Origin: Physcia stellaris
Taxonomy: Eukaryota > Ascomycota > Lecanoromycetes > Caliciales > Physciaceae
NCBI GenBank assembly: GCA_018902385.1
Contig: JABSSW010000016.1
Location: 1 to 64,000 of the forward strand
Direction: 5' to 3'
DNA length: 64,000 nt
In this document: positions 37,881 through 48,596 of the stretch, piece by piece
How positions within the stretch are numbered: position 1 is the first letter of the stretch
How the letters are laid out: each line of letters begins with the position of its first letter
Notes under the pieces: model-generated
Database searches by the model: none
What the model was told of the DNA's origin: nothing
Seen by the model: only the letters and a program-made list of their open reading frames with translations
Position numbers and translations under genes: made by a program

Positions 37881-38495
37881 AGGCGAGCTGGTTTATCCGA
37901 CAAGGTCGATCTGACCTTGGTAGGTGTTTTATAACTAATGGTATAACAAGAAAAATGATATCCAGGGCTTCAGGTTCGCTTCGATCTCCTTGTGCTCGCA
38001 GTAATCGCGCGTAAAACACAGTTTCTGTCCCGTTCGCCTGCAAGCTGGTTGTCATGAAGTCCTTCTTTTCAATACTGAGGCAAAGATCAGGGCTTTTCCT
38101 GGATCCTGCGCTAATCTGCGTTTCGTCGATAGCGCCATCTCTTTTGGATTCCTCATATAATAGATGTCAAAGTGCCGAAATGATATCACTCTGTCGAAGG
38201 TAGGGGAGGGATAAATGTCATCTTCTTTCGTAAAAGAACCCAAGCTCTCTTTCAAGATGTAAAATCCTCTACAGTCACTTCCATTCCTAGTTATCATGTC
38301 TCGTTGTAAATCTAGTCCCTTCCCTCGATTGCACGCTGTTGATTGGGACTATATCCTTTAGGCCCTTACTACTCAAACCGCAGAAAGCTCTACCTCCTAT
38401 TCTATATTTCGAGATTATCCTCCGCTTCCGGCCTTAGAGACTAATTCCGTTCGGATTTCCGCACCCTCCAAGCTTCCTCCTGACAACCAGCAAAG
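37881..38495. other. Intergenic region
   Basis: It lies between the GT25 gene and the DUF5872-like pseudogene. Open frames here are short and unsupported. Confidence 0.4.
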
Positions 38496-39340
38496 ATGGC
38501 CCCCAAGAAGAACTATACCCACCCCAAGCTGAGGGATCAAGTTACGCAGAAATTTCAGCGAGGCGACAAAGGTGGCGCGCCAGGTTAATCGTCTGCTCGA
38601 AAGGGACGCTTCTCCCCATCCCAATACTACATAAATGCAACGGCGTTCCTGACCTAGCCCGATCTATATGGCCAGCGAATACAAATAGCGCCGTGGCGGC
38701 TATACCACCGATAAGAAAAACCAAGACGAACCACAGAAACACCTCTCCAAGTGGACCGAAGAAGAGTGGCAGACAAAAGAGGAGATGGGAACGCCAAGCA
38801 AGCTGATGGAACCGAATAGCGCTATCTGCCCAAGAAAGGTATGGGGGACATGAATGAGAAAGAGAAAGACGAAATGGACAAGAAGAAAGTAAAGAGGGAA
38901 AGCAATCCGTGCAGAATATAGAGAGAACGAAATGCGCGCGACAAAAGGCGAATGAGGCGAAAGACGAGGAAGGCGTAGGGCAAAATCGAAGACCAATCGA
39001 AACCGAAGAGCAAGCCTAAGCGAGTTGCCCCAGAGCCTAAAGGAAAGAAGAACCAACAGCAAATCCCAGACAAAACCAGAGAGAACCTCCAATGCACCCA
39101 AAGACAACGCAGCGCAGAAACGCAAAAAGTCGAAACCAAGCAAGAAAAGCAAATCTTCAAACTCCCTTGACTGGGAAAATGACAGCGCCGATCCGCCAGC
39201 TGAGCAAGCTTTCCCGAGAAGGGGCAGACGGTGCACTGGAACGCACTCCCGGGGTGGTGGTGGAGGTCGTGCACGCGGAGGGGGGATCGGTGAAGGCGAA
39301 GAAGGGGGATGAGGAGCGCGAAGGGGAAGATTGCAGCTGA
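38496..39340 (+). pseudogene. DUF5872-like small basic protein gene, decayed
   Basis: The start M-A-P-K-K-N-Y-T-H-P-K-L-R matches my memory of a conserved fungal family (DUF5872-type). The frame then meets TAA at about 38586, where Gln of the 'PGQWSARK' segment would be. It continues past the stop as S-A-R-K, has a TAG in A-S-E-Y-K, recovers T-T-D-K-K-N-Q-D-E and W-T-E-E-E-W-Q-T-K-E, and then shifts frame to R-Y-L-P-K-K (after another TAG) and E-K-E-K-D-E-M-D-K-K-K. The lysine-rich tail continues in changing frames to about 39340. At least two nonsense changes and two frameshifts make function unlikely. The changes are not restricted to CpC and CpT, so this looks like ordinary pseudogene decay. 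The family name is from memory. Confidence 0.65.
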
Positions 39341-40309
39341 TTGTGTATTTCGATTGAGTTTTGTGGGTGTTTTCTTTGGGGGTGATGGAGATTCTTATAG
39401 ATGGAAAGTAGGTGTATTTTCGCATTGGGGTTTCGGGGGGGCTCTGATTTTTTGGGGGCTGAGGAGGGGGTTGGGGTGGTTTGGCTTTGTATACTTTTTC
39501 GGCTTGTTCTTGATTACTTGCTCATTGCATCGATTTAGTTATCATCCTCTATCCCAATCCCCGTGTCATATTGGCAGCGAGTCATCGAACAATACACCCT
39601 TTTAAAAAAGAAGTCAAGTGAGCACCCATATTCCCAGCTACGAAGGAGAGACAGTCAACCCAGCCTTTCAAGAAAATGTCATTCGAGTCCCATATCCCCA
39701 GCCAGCTACGAAGCAGCGCCAATCATCCCGTCACCGCCAAACCAAATCACTTGACCACCCAGTGCCATGGCAGAATAAACGGCACCATAACCTCCTCGTC
39801 CCCAAAGTCCAGACCTATAGCTCCTTCCAATCTCATCCTCCCTTCTTTTGGGGGGGGAATCCGTTTAAGTCAAGCAGGAATCCCTCCACCAGAACGACCA
39901 GACATCTCTTGATCCTCCTTCGTGGCTTCATCATCTGTAGCCATCTCAATTGCATCTTTGACCCTCACTGCGTTCGCAGCCAATGATTTTGGATAGGGAA
40001 AACCTAGCATGCCCCTGCATCCAGGATCATTGCCTTGTCATCCGTGACTTGCTAGCTCATTTCAGAAATGTATAGAACATTTCTCCTGATAGGTTCGCAG
40101 ATACCAGCCAGCATGTTGACATTGTGGGTTAGGCTAATATTGACTTGTTGAGGATCGTCGTTGAAGGGAAGGGGGTGGTTTAGGAAGTTTTATTTAACTG
40201 TTTTGATGAACTTGACGTTCGGTTCAGCTACTATATGGTCAGTTCTTAGGTGGCCAATAATTCGGTATCGGTAGCAGTAATACAGGGGGTTTGTTGGTAC
40301 ACAGAGGGT
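39341..40309. other. Region without a supported gene
   Basis: Short open frames occur on the plus strand (39618-39986) but are not recognised. A minus-strand frame at about 40130-39590 reads smoothly except for TGA codons and is discussed in the findings. Confidence 0.35.
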
Positions 40310-40615
40310 TCAGACTGCATAACGACCTTTTGGATATTTAGACTGATGAGAATTCTTCCTCTTGGTCTCCAGCTCTTTCCTCTTGTCGTCCAGCTCTTCC
40401 CTCTTGTCGTCCAGCTCGTTGTTTAACTTTTGTATCAGCCCGTTGGAACCTTGGACCTCGGTCAGGAGATGTGTGGTGAGATTGGACACTCCGCGGGCAT
40501 TTCCATCCCTTTTTTGCAAAGGCTCTTCGATCACCTTCAGATTAACCGAACTCAGTAGGAAGTCTTTAGCTTTAGCTGTTGTATCTTCCAAGATTTGCTT
40601 GACACGCGTCTCCAT
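40310..40615 (-). CDS. Hypothetical 101-aa coiled-coil protein
   Basis: From an ATG at 40615 the frame encodes 101 residues ending just before 40310. Residues about 62-90 are strongly charged, with two imperfect copies of L-D-D-K-R-E-E-L followed by E-L-E-T-K-R-K, and would form an alpha-helical coiled coil. There is no signal peptide or membrane segment. It could be a real small protein or a fragment of a larger spliced gene. No function is assigned. Confidence 0.4.
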   Translation of the reverse strand: METRVKQILEDTTAKAKDFLLSSVNLKVIEEPLQKRDGNARGVSNLTTHLLTEVQGSNGLIQKLNNELDDKREELDDKRKELETKRKNSHQSKYPKGRYAV

Positions 40616-41263
40616 TGTCGCCAAGCTATTTTCGACATGGAAATGGGAAGACTTAATAGAGCGGGAAGATACTTGAGTTCATGGATTGCGAATGGAAGGG
40701 AAGCGATGCTGCTGTCTTTGTTCTAGCTTCGAATATCGATCAAGATGGAGTAAGGAAAGGGCCTTCGGTCAAGACTATTTTCTGTACTTGTTGAGGAAGT
40801 ACTGGCTAGTGGCTATTGAAGGAAGTTGATGGAGTCTTGCATGGATGTAGTGAGGGGGTGGAGATGCGTCATGCTCGTTTCAATAGCTGATCTTGGAGAC
40901 ATGATATAGATTTTCGGGAAAATTTGGCGTTGGAGGTACACGGGATGATGGGTGAGGGTTGAACGAGAAGTGTTTTGTTGTTGTCCATACAGGAGATGGT
41001 GTCCTAAACACACTCATCGCGCTACCATCTCTTCCGCTATTCGGACAAGCTCTCTCCATCGTTTATCACACGGAGCGGGTCGATGAATTCGCTTTTCGGG
41101 TTTGGCTGATAATTTTTTGGTGAGATGTTCGAAGGGGAATTGAGGGAAGGTTCGAGCGAAGATTATTGATTAGATGGTTGATGTATTTAGAGGTTCGAGA
41201 TAGTTCTGAGTGTTAATGGCCTCTAAATCTGCTGCTGTGGTAAGAACGATAGTCACCTTTTGT

Positions 41264-41878
41264 TCAGTGGGGTTTAGAGATGAGGATACGAGGGGAGCAG
41301 AAGTTGAATTTTTGGATTTTTTGTGTTGAAGGCACATAGCATTTTTTCGAGATCAAATAGATCAAGGTTGAAGGTTGGTTCGGAAACTTCCGTGCTTTAT
41401 AAAAAATCTTTCTTATGAAACCTTCCTGGTATCTCGCCCGCTCTCTACAGTCGGCTGTATTGTGGAGGAGTTGTGCTCTTCCATAGTTGTCTCTCTGGCT
41501 TCTGTGAATAGACACCCTCCTTCGTGTTGGAGCACCGATGGTGTTGGTATCACCAGAAGCGTATTTCATTCCGTCGGTCTTCCTGCAATTGTTGCCCCAT
41601 GGTGAGGAGTCCTCAGGTGAGATTCTTTGGTGGCCGAGATCATTTCCTAAAAGAAGTGAAGTGTTTGTCTTTGAAATCTCAGGAGTCATGAGGTAGGTAA
41701 GGGAACGAACTGTTACGGTAGGCGACTCGGTGGACTTCGCAGGCGTTCCGAACACCGGTGTAGCAGCTGAGATTGGTGTAGATTTTGTAACAAGGCATGT
41801 AGCACCGCATTGAGAATGGCCCACGGTAAAGTCATATGAATGCTCGATATGTGTCTGCGTTTCATCAATCGCGTCCAT
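41264..41878 (-). CDS. Hypothetical 204-aa ORF, doubtful
   Basis: An ATG-initiated open frame with Ser/Thr-rich N-terminal half and basic C-terminal half. It contains no recognised motif and may include an unspliced intron: a possible acceptor 'attgcag' occurs near 41586. It belongs to the gene-poor part of the island where most ORFs are of this kind. Confidence 0.25.
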   Translation of the reverse strand: MDAIDETQTHIEHSYDFTVGHSQCGATCLVTKSTPISAATPVFGTPAKSTESPTVTVRSLTYLMTPEISKTNTSLLLGNDLGHQRISPEDSSPWGNNCRKTDGMKYASGDTNTIGAPTRRRVSIHRSQRDNYGRAQLLHNTADCRERARYQEGFIRKIFYKARKFPNQPSTLIYLISKKCYVPSTQKIQKFNFCSPRILISKPH

Positions 41879-42143
41879 TACTGAAAGCGCTGTGCTACGA
41901 CTTCAAACATGTTAATTTCGACTGGATGTGGCAGCGATGGGTTATCTGCCATGCGCTTTCGAGATTGTGAGAGTCTATTGTATTGACACTTCATGAACCT
42001 GTGATAATGAAGTCGAATTGACTGATTGGACAGGATGATTGAAGCCTCACCAACTTTTCAACTCTGGCTCGCACCTGCCAGATGACCAGAATCTTCCGAA
42101 AGACCTGTTTCGACGTAGCTTCCGACGGACTCATCACAGGTTT

Positions 42144-42560
42144 TCAAGATTCCTTGTCGACAAACTCGATCATGTGAGGATCGCCTACTATCACTAAGCC
42201 GCAGTGAAAGCAATCGATGTCTGCTTTTGGGCAATTATCTTGGTCCAGACACTTGATCCTTACAGCTTTGCTGTTGCTGTTATTGTTTCGCTGACTGGTC
42301 TCGAGGCGGGGATAGTCGTCGCCGCATGAGAGGAAGTCGTGGTATCTGGTGTAATATCGCATCTTTTGATTCTTGAACTTTGACACCCGATGTCCGAGCT
42401 TGCGATGGGCTGAGATGATGTTCTGCTTGGTAATAGCAGCAGGACAGTATAGCTCGATCCATTGCGATGTTGTTGTCAGTTGTTTTTTCACTGCGCATAG
42501 CTCCCCAACATGGTAATCGAATAATTCAACGTGTTTTGGAATGTTGATCGAATCTTGCAA
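42144..42560 (-). CDS. Hypothetical ORF with C-terminal Cys cluster
   Basis: The open frame of 138 codons has no ATG at its upstream end, so its start or an upstream exon is unknown. The C-terminal part has C-L-D-Q-D-N-C and C-F-H-C, a possible metal-binding arrangement. About 115 bases upstream lies a 38-base motif (42677-42714) that is repeated upstream of the next ORF at 44116-44153. Confidence 0.3.
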   Translation of the reverse strand: MQDSINIPKHVELFDYHVGELCAVKKQLTTTSQWIELYCPAAITKQNIISAHRKLGHRVSKFKNQKMRYYTRYHDFLSCGDDYPRLETSQRNNNSNSKAVRIKCLDQDNCPKADIDCFHCGLVIVGDPHMIEFVDKES

Positions 42561-43009
42561 TTATGGAGAAGGTGGGGGCCTAGGTTGAAAAAGTCATCGT
42601 CTCCGGGGTGGTATCTCGAGTTTGAGATATTATTGAACGAGTCGTGTTATTGCTGTAGGTATGTATACATGGAGATAAGCGACTGTCTGCCTAATGAGAT
42701 GGTATGAAAAGTGTGCTTCTGAGAGAGAGATTTTGTGGTTGGCTGGTAGGCTGTACCTGAAGGTCATTTGACCACATGTCAAAGAATCTGTGCATCGGAG
42801 TCCACCGGAGAATGAAGCGGAGGAGCGAGTTCCGGAAGGTACTCGTAGATCAGCCCGTATTCCCGACGCGAACCTGTTAGAGTAGCAACATCACTTACGG
42901 CTTGTCTGATTTCCGCCTGGTACAGAGACGCAGGTTGAGCACTTGCCACCGTGCGACGGGCGCGTGCACTGCGGAGAAGGCCATTCATCACGGAAACGTC
43001 TTAGGGACT

Positions 43010-43992
43010 CTATATTGGAGCAAAAGCCATCCATGCCACGATTTTTCCATTGCTTGGCTCCGTGATGATTCCGCTCATACTGGTTGCTAAGGTAAGGTTA
43101 TGGTCCGCGAGACTCTGTTTTATCAGGTCAATGATGTGACTATCTGGCACTCGGTGTTCTGACGGTAGATATTTGCGACGTATCTTTATTATTCTTTGCT
43201 GAGATGTAATATCGTAGCTATCGATAAAATTGTCAGGGGTCGAGCTGTGTCGTTTTAGATAGACTACGGTATCGAAGGCAGTGGTGCCTATGAACCCAGG
43301 AATGGGGCTAGCCTCGAGACATTGAGTGATTGGTGTAAAATTACTTCGAAGGTAATCGTATACTGCTTTCCTCGTGTGGAAACCATTCCCAACAGAGCAG
43401 CCCATACGATCAATGGAGCATGAGGCACATACCTCGTGAGTAGCATCTTTACACTTGCGTTTCGTGTAACACATACAGCACTCAGGGCAGGGGACGTCCA
43501 AACTCTTGAAGCGCTGAGAATCTCGGTATGATCGTCTTCATAGTGTAAATTCTCAATTTTCATATTGCGGCCGGTGACAATATCGAGGTATGGAGACCTT
43601 GCTGGAGGCGGGTAACCTAGAGGAGCAGGAGCGGGAGATGAGTACACTAGAGGGATGGGTGAAACGGGCAGGCTGCGCACACGCAATGCCTCTGGTCGAA
43701 TCGCTTTGTTTGGAAATGGAATGTCTCGGTATCGGCTTGAGCTCTTGCTTACTTTAAGAAGCATTGAGATGAGAATGACGGGCAGAAGGTGTGTTTGAAA
43801 CCACACCCACTCTCCGACTTCAAGTAATGATGTTTCATGCTCTTCAAGAAGATCTCTGGATAGATGTATAGAAATCTCTGGCAATGCTTTGACGATACTT
43901 TTGCTCACTTGTTTGTCCAGAGACCCATGTTCAAGGTGCCCATAGCCTTTTCGATATCTCGACTGGAGAATCTGGACGTGTTGACTGAACAT
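43010..43992 (-). CDS. Hypothetical membrane/Cys-rich gene in two frames
   Basis: An ATG frame from 43992 carries a hydrophobic segment at residues 61-80 (W-V-W-F-Q-T-H-L-L-P-V-I-L-I-S-M-L-L), then Pro-rich sequence. Near residue 160 (about 43515) coding appears to pass to a second frame that runs to 43010 and starts with V-P-C-P-E-C-C-M-C, C-K-D and C-A-S-C, a Cys-rich block. A possible acceptor 'ttctcag' lies exactly where the second frame begins, but no convincing donor was found. It may be one spliced gene or a frameshifted pseudogene. No family was recognised. Confidence 0.35.
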
Positions 43993-44858
43993 ATGATTTC
44001 AAGGTGATGTTCCAACATTTACACTGATAGTTGAGCCCGGTGAGGCCTGCTCAAAATGTCATTATGAGAATCATGGCGGAGTCATTTTCTTCGCGCTTCA
44101 TATATAATTAAAAACAAGCGACTGTCTGCGCAGTGCGATGGTATGGAGGTTGTGGGTTTTAGGAGCTGCGTATGAGGTATCGAGGTTGTATGTCGTTTTC
44201 AATAATGATATCATCCAGCATTTGAAAATGCCAAAAAAGAAAAAGATAGGCAAATTATCAGTATAGTATATTCTGGAGATCTCTGATTAGATGATCGGCG
44301 TACTTGAAGAATTTCAGCTCAATAAGAATTGAGATAACGATGAGAATGCAGCCTGCTAATCAACCACCAAACTTTCGACTGGTACCTTAGACTTAAACTT
44401 TCTATATTCGTAGAATGCAAGGGTAGGTCAAAATCTGCTCACATCTTCTCTTCTCTGTCATAACTTCGATGCCTTTCTGGGCGATCTATTTGGTGGATGT
44501 AATGTGAAGAGTTGTAGTGAATTACTTGAGTGTAGCTGGTAAATGATTGTATGCAGCTGTCGGTTGCAAGTTGAGAATCAAAATACTGGAAGAGCCTTAT
44601 AATCCCTGTCCTCTTTCCTTAGGTCAGCGCCAGTCACGCAGTTGGGTTGATTTAGCTTCCTCAATTCTTTTTCATCCCTAGAAGGAGGTTGCTTCTCTTA
44701 ACGGGATCTGTACGGGATCAACACGATGGCTGTAGTATCGGTATTCTCTCTCGTCATCTCTCATTCAAGTATTTGTCTTAGATACTCTACCCCTGCATAA
44801 CATTCTTGCCTCTTCAGTGTAGCCAATGTTCACATCCGAACAGACTTGCGATGAATTC

Positions 44859-45254
44859 TCAGGGTGAACAATCACGTTTGATTGCTCCGTGAGATGGACA
44901 GTTTGGGGCAGTTGAACTTTCTATCAGGTCAAACTTTGTTAGCTGAGAAATTGCTGAATCCTGAAGTGTTTTCTGTTCCGAAGGATTTTGTAACGACGAC
45001 GAATAGATCGAAATAAATCGGTAATGTGTTGCAAAGTTCCTTCTTGGAACTGCTGATACGAATGTCACATTGATTAGGACAGACAACAAACTGCTCGGTT
45101 TTCGGAAGTTCTTCACGGAATTTACGGAGAATACCTTCTCCAGCATCTCCCGAAACTCCCTACGATTGACAGTTCGTTTTCTCCTTTTAGGAGATGGCAT
45201 GGGCGTAAAGAATCGTGGCCTTCGTAGTCTAAGGACAACCAAAGTTCTGCCCAT
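44859..45254 (-). CDS. Hypothetical 131-aa basic ORF, doubtful
   Basis: An ATG frame starts with a short hydrophobic stretch, then P-S-P-K-R-R-K-R-T, a nuclear-localisation-like basic patch. Nothing else is recognised. The region from 43993 to 44858 holds no supported gene. Confidence 0.22.
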   Translation of the reverse strand: MGRTLVVLRLRRPRFFTPMPSPKRRKRTVNRREFREMLEKVFSVNSVKNFRKPSSLLSVLINVTFVSAVPRRNFATHYRFISIYSSSLQNPSEQKTLQDSAISQLTKFDLIESSTAPNCPSHGAIKRDCSP

Positions 45255-45522
45255 GTGGATACTGAAAATCCACGCTGTACTGTGCTGATCCTTCGTGGAT
45301 AACGTGTTTTATATGTTCATCAATGAATTAGCCACATAGACCTGCGAGGATGATAAAGAATGAATGAGTCAAATCGTCGTAGCGTGACATAGTACAGGCA
45401 CTGTTGATGATCTTCGAATGATTGAGAATTGAAGAAGGAAATTGCCGAGTAGTACATCAAGTCTCGATCCACGATTTACTCACACGTAGCATCGCACTAT
45501 TCTTTCTGATGGTAAGATTGTA

Positions 45523-45771
45523 TTAAGACAATGCTAATTCAGAGTTAACTCGATTGAGGTGGCTGCCTTGAATTGATATGATCGATACGATTATCAAGAA
45601 CAAACGTATCTCTACGACGAAAAACGCAACAACAACAAACTCAATCAACACTAGTAGTTTACCATCCTTCGCCTCATCCCATGCTTCCAGTACGCGACCT
45701 ATGTAATCCAGTTTAAAGCTGGTGGCGAGTATTTCCTTGATATGAGAATACAGCGGGCAATCCGAAACCAT
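45523..45771 (-). CDS. Hypothetical 82-aa single-pass membrane ORF
   Basis: From an ATG at 45771, the N-terminal half is soluble-looking with an acidic/basic mix. Residues about 41-70 are strongly hydrophobic (L-V-L-I-E-F-V-V-V-A-F-F-V-V) and would span a membrane. It could be the last exon of a larger gene. No family is recognised. Confidence 0.3.
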   Translation of the reverse strand: MVSDCPLYSHIKEILATSFKLDYIGRVLEAWDEAKDGKLLVLIEFVVVAFFVVEIRLFLIIVSIISIQGSHLNRVNSELALS

Positions 45772-47070
45772 TTTGCTATCTTTAATCCATTTTTTTCATA
45801 TCTGCAGATGTCATTTGGTGTTGCAAGTTGGCCGAATTGGACGCAACAGATTTCTCAAAGAAGAATTCTGTTGTGTGAATCCGTTCGATGCATCCCGCGT
45901 CGATATGACTGATGTCTAGGTAGACGTGGAAGCCTTGCGAGGCATCGAGCGCGACCTTGTCATTGGGATTCCCTAATTCGATCCTTGAGACGAAGTCGTT
46001 TCAGCTCGTTGCTCTGAGGTCTTGGGAAAACTCTCAAGTGGTTTTCACTTTATTTGAAGTCTCAGTCCACAGCTGTCTGACACCGAATATGTCCGGACGT
46101 GAAAAGCAAAGCAGCTTCGTTATCAGATCTGCAAACAATATCTCTTTGAAGTTTTTGGAGTCAGCATTACACTACCGAGCGAGTGCCAAAGACAACTTCC
46201 TCTCCCGTGCGTTTGGCGGCTTCTCTCGCACTGTGGACACGGAAGCAATGTAAGAGTATGTAATCGAAGACTTTCCATCCTGCTGCTAATGTCAGAAGAC
46301 GGAGGTCTTCTGCCATTGCTTCTTTCCACATGTTGTAGAAGGTGATTACGGATCTTCTCTCCACAAAGATCGTCCAGCTTGGGTGAGGGTAATGCTCAGA
46401 GTAGCCACCACCACCTAAAAGGGGCCGCCTTAGGAGCAACATTGTTCTCAATTATCTTGTTTTCGGGAGTTTCCTCCTTCTCGCTGAAACACTCGCCAAA
46501 GTCCATGGCGGCCATTTATTCACTGGCACGATAGCTGTCCAGAAGAAGACGCAGGTCTTAGTTGTCGTATATTGATTATCGTCGAAATCAAGAAACTCAT
46601 TGATCTCTGGCAGCAAAGCGTCTCAGGAGGGCTGTGCCAGCATGTCAGTCAACATCAAGCGTTTGAGTATTGTTTACTTACCGCATATGCTTCTAGACAT
46701 ACTTCCTCTGCGTATATCGCTGAACAGTAATGCTCGTCGTGTTGAAAACATGTTTCATCGTCTTGGTGTTCTTGATCGCAGAAATTACACGTTATTTTAG
46801 GCTTGCGAGAAGCTCTATAGTCTCAGTTGATGATGTTCATCAGGCGAGAGTACCATCTGGTCGATAGATTCTCAGTCGAGCTATGATTACTTCCCTTCTT
46901 GTGCTCCGTCAATGATTGCTAGATTCTGCCATTGGTCTTAGACATGAGATGCTGCGCAATGGGATGAGATGCTCCTTTATGGCTTCCACGCAGCTGAGAT
47001 ACAGTATATTGAGATCTGCGGTTAGTTCGGCTCGCTGATAAAAGTCTGATCCTTCAGTGTGGTCTTCTTG
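45772..47070. other. Region without a supported gene
   Basis: Overlapping short frames on both strands (46123-46451 and 45957-46253) could be exons or decay products. I recognise nothing in them. Confidence 0.3.
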
Positions 47071-47250
47071 TGACTTGTAGCTTGCTCCGTGGTTTTCTCG
47101 AGCTTTCGCTTCGGTTCAATGTCTCCCACACCATAAGTCATCAACAAATCTCGGGTGACTTGTAGATTGTTCTCTGTCTTTCACGAGCTTTCGCTTCGGC
47201 TCGATTTTTCCCATAACTTATGTCTTCAATAACTCTCTGATGACTTACAT
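47071..47250. repeat. 85-bp tandem repeat, two copies plus start of a third
   Basis: 'tgacttgtag' starts at 47071 and 47156, and 'tgacttac' starts at 47241, a constant 85-base step. Both full units contain 'cgagctttcgcttcgg'. On the minus strand the units read as basic peptide I-E-P-K-R-K-L, so a coding repeat is possible. Confidence 0.7.
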
Positions 47251-47465
47251 CGTGAGCTGAGGACGAAGAGAAGATAATCAGCAGACATAGAGACCATTGT
47301 GAAAGCAGCTAGGATTTGAACCACTGTTGGCTGGGAATGGTAACGCAGAGGTATTGAGTCGACAAATCTATTCAATCGCTGATATGAATCGATAAGATAT
47401 TTTAGAGTTACCGAAATCTCTTTGACATGAGAAGCTTTCGTTCTGAGATACTTTTGAGTAAACAT
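47226..47465 (-). CDS. Hypothetical ORF with membrane segment
   Basis: The ATG frame from 47465 encodes 79 residues. Residues about 50-70 (V-V-Q-I-L-A-A-F-T-M-V-S-M-S-A-D-Y-L-L-F-V) are hydrophobic. A canonical donor-like gtaagt lies near its end (about 47248), directly at the 85-bp repeat, so the gene may be spliced into the repeat. No family is recognised. Confidence 0.3.
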   Translation of the reverse strand: MFTQKYLRTKASHVKEISVTLKYLIDSYQRLNRFVDSIPLRYHSQPTVVQILAAFTMVSMSADYLLFVLSSRCKSSESY

Positions 47466-48001
47466 GATAAGTTGTAATCAGAACTACTGTAAAAGGTGGC
47501 ATGATGATCCTCTGATGGAATTCGAAAAGTGAGAAATGATACCTCGAGAAATTAAAAAGTTGTTATTTAAGCTGAAGTATTTACCGGCTAAATCCGTTGA
47601 TCTCTCAACCAAAGCCAGCTGTGGGAAACTCGTTACTCTGTATGACCATCACTCTGAATCGGATCGAACATTTCTTCCGACCAATATCCGTATTCACAGC
47701 TGTTTTGTTAGTGATATATATTTTCGTTGATGTGTTTTTTGGATCGAAGTGCGTCGGAATCTCATATGCTCTCGATAAGACCATCAACCTGCTCTGGTCA
47801 TGAATGACATCAATCTCCGTTAGTTGAGTATCAGTCAATGAGTTTTAAGTTCTTATGTCAATATATAGCTCTCGAAACCGAAAGATTACCTGACCCTAGA
47901 ACGTATCAAAGTATTCAACTTTTCAGCATTTCAGAGCGATCAGATAATAGTATATTATTCCCGTGATTTGCTCAATATCGAGCCTGTTTATGGTAATGCA
48001 A

Positions 48002-48596
48002 TCAATTTGCCATCTTCTCCATGTCCTCTAGGAGCGAGATAAACGTCGCTAACTGAGAGACTTGAGGTTGCTGTTGGGCGTGTGAATTCTGAAGATCTTC
48101 ATAGTGAGCGACTCTCGAATTCGATGAAAACGGGGAGATCGCTGATACTTCGTCTGAACCTGGAAAACTAGGCAATGATCAGTTACAAAGCTCTAGAGCA
48201 TGAAAAATAGATTACAAACCTTGTCTGCTGGTAATGACCCTTTAATGAGTGACCGTAGTATGAAGAATTGCATACTTAGAAGAATCTTTAAGATCTCATC
48301 CAGAGCTTGTTCAAGATCCATGTCGACAAGTGAATCGGCTCTTGCTCTCGAAATCCTCTGTGCTACAATTTCTCTGGCTAAGTGCGTGACTCTTTAACTA
48401 CTGTGGGTCACATAGAATTGTCGATCGTCGAAATTTAAAGGCATTCTGTCAATGGTTGCTATTGAACGTGTATTGGAAATCTCGATGTCCAAGACGGGAT
48501 CGATCTGGTCACTTGCAAGCTCTGATTCCCCCTGGTGATTGTAGCCTGCAATAACTCATACAAGCTCGAGCTCGAGGTCTTGGCCTTTGGTGGCAT
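48002..48596 (-). CDS. Possible two-exon hypothetical gene or pseudogene
   Basis: The minus strand offers an ATG at 48596 (M-P-P-K-A-K-T-S-S-S-S). A helical stretch R-A-D-S-L-V-D-M-D-L-E-Q-A-L-D-E-I-L-K-I-L-L near 48350-48270 follows, then a donor-like gtttgt at 48219 and acceptors at 48168 or 48160. A final frame ends E-D-M-E-K-M-A-N at 48002. A TAA in the first part and an unresolved phase across the intron mean that the model is not complete. It may be a decayed regulator-like gene; no family is claimed. Confidence 0.3.
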
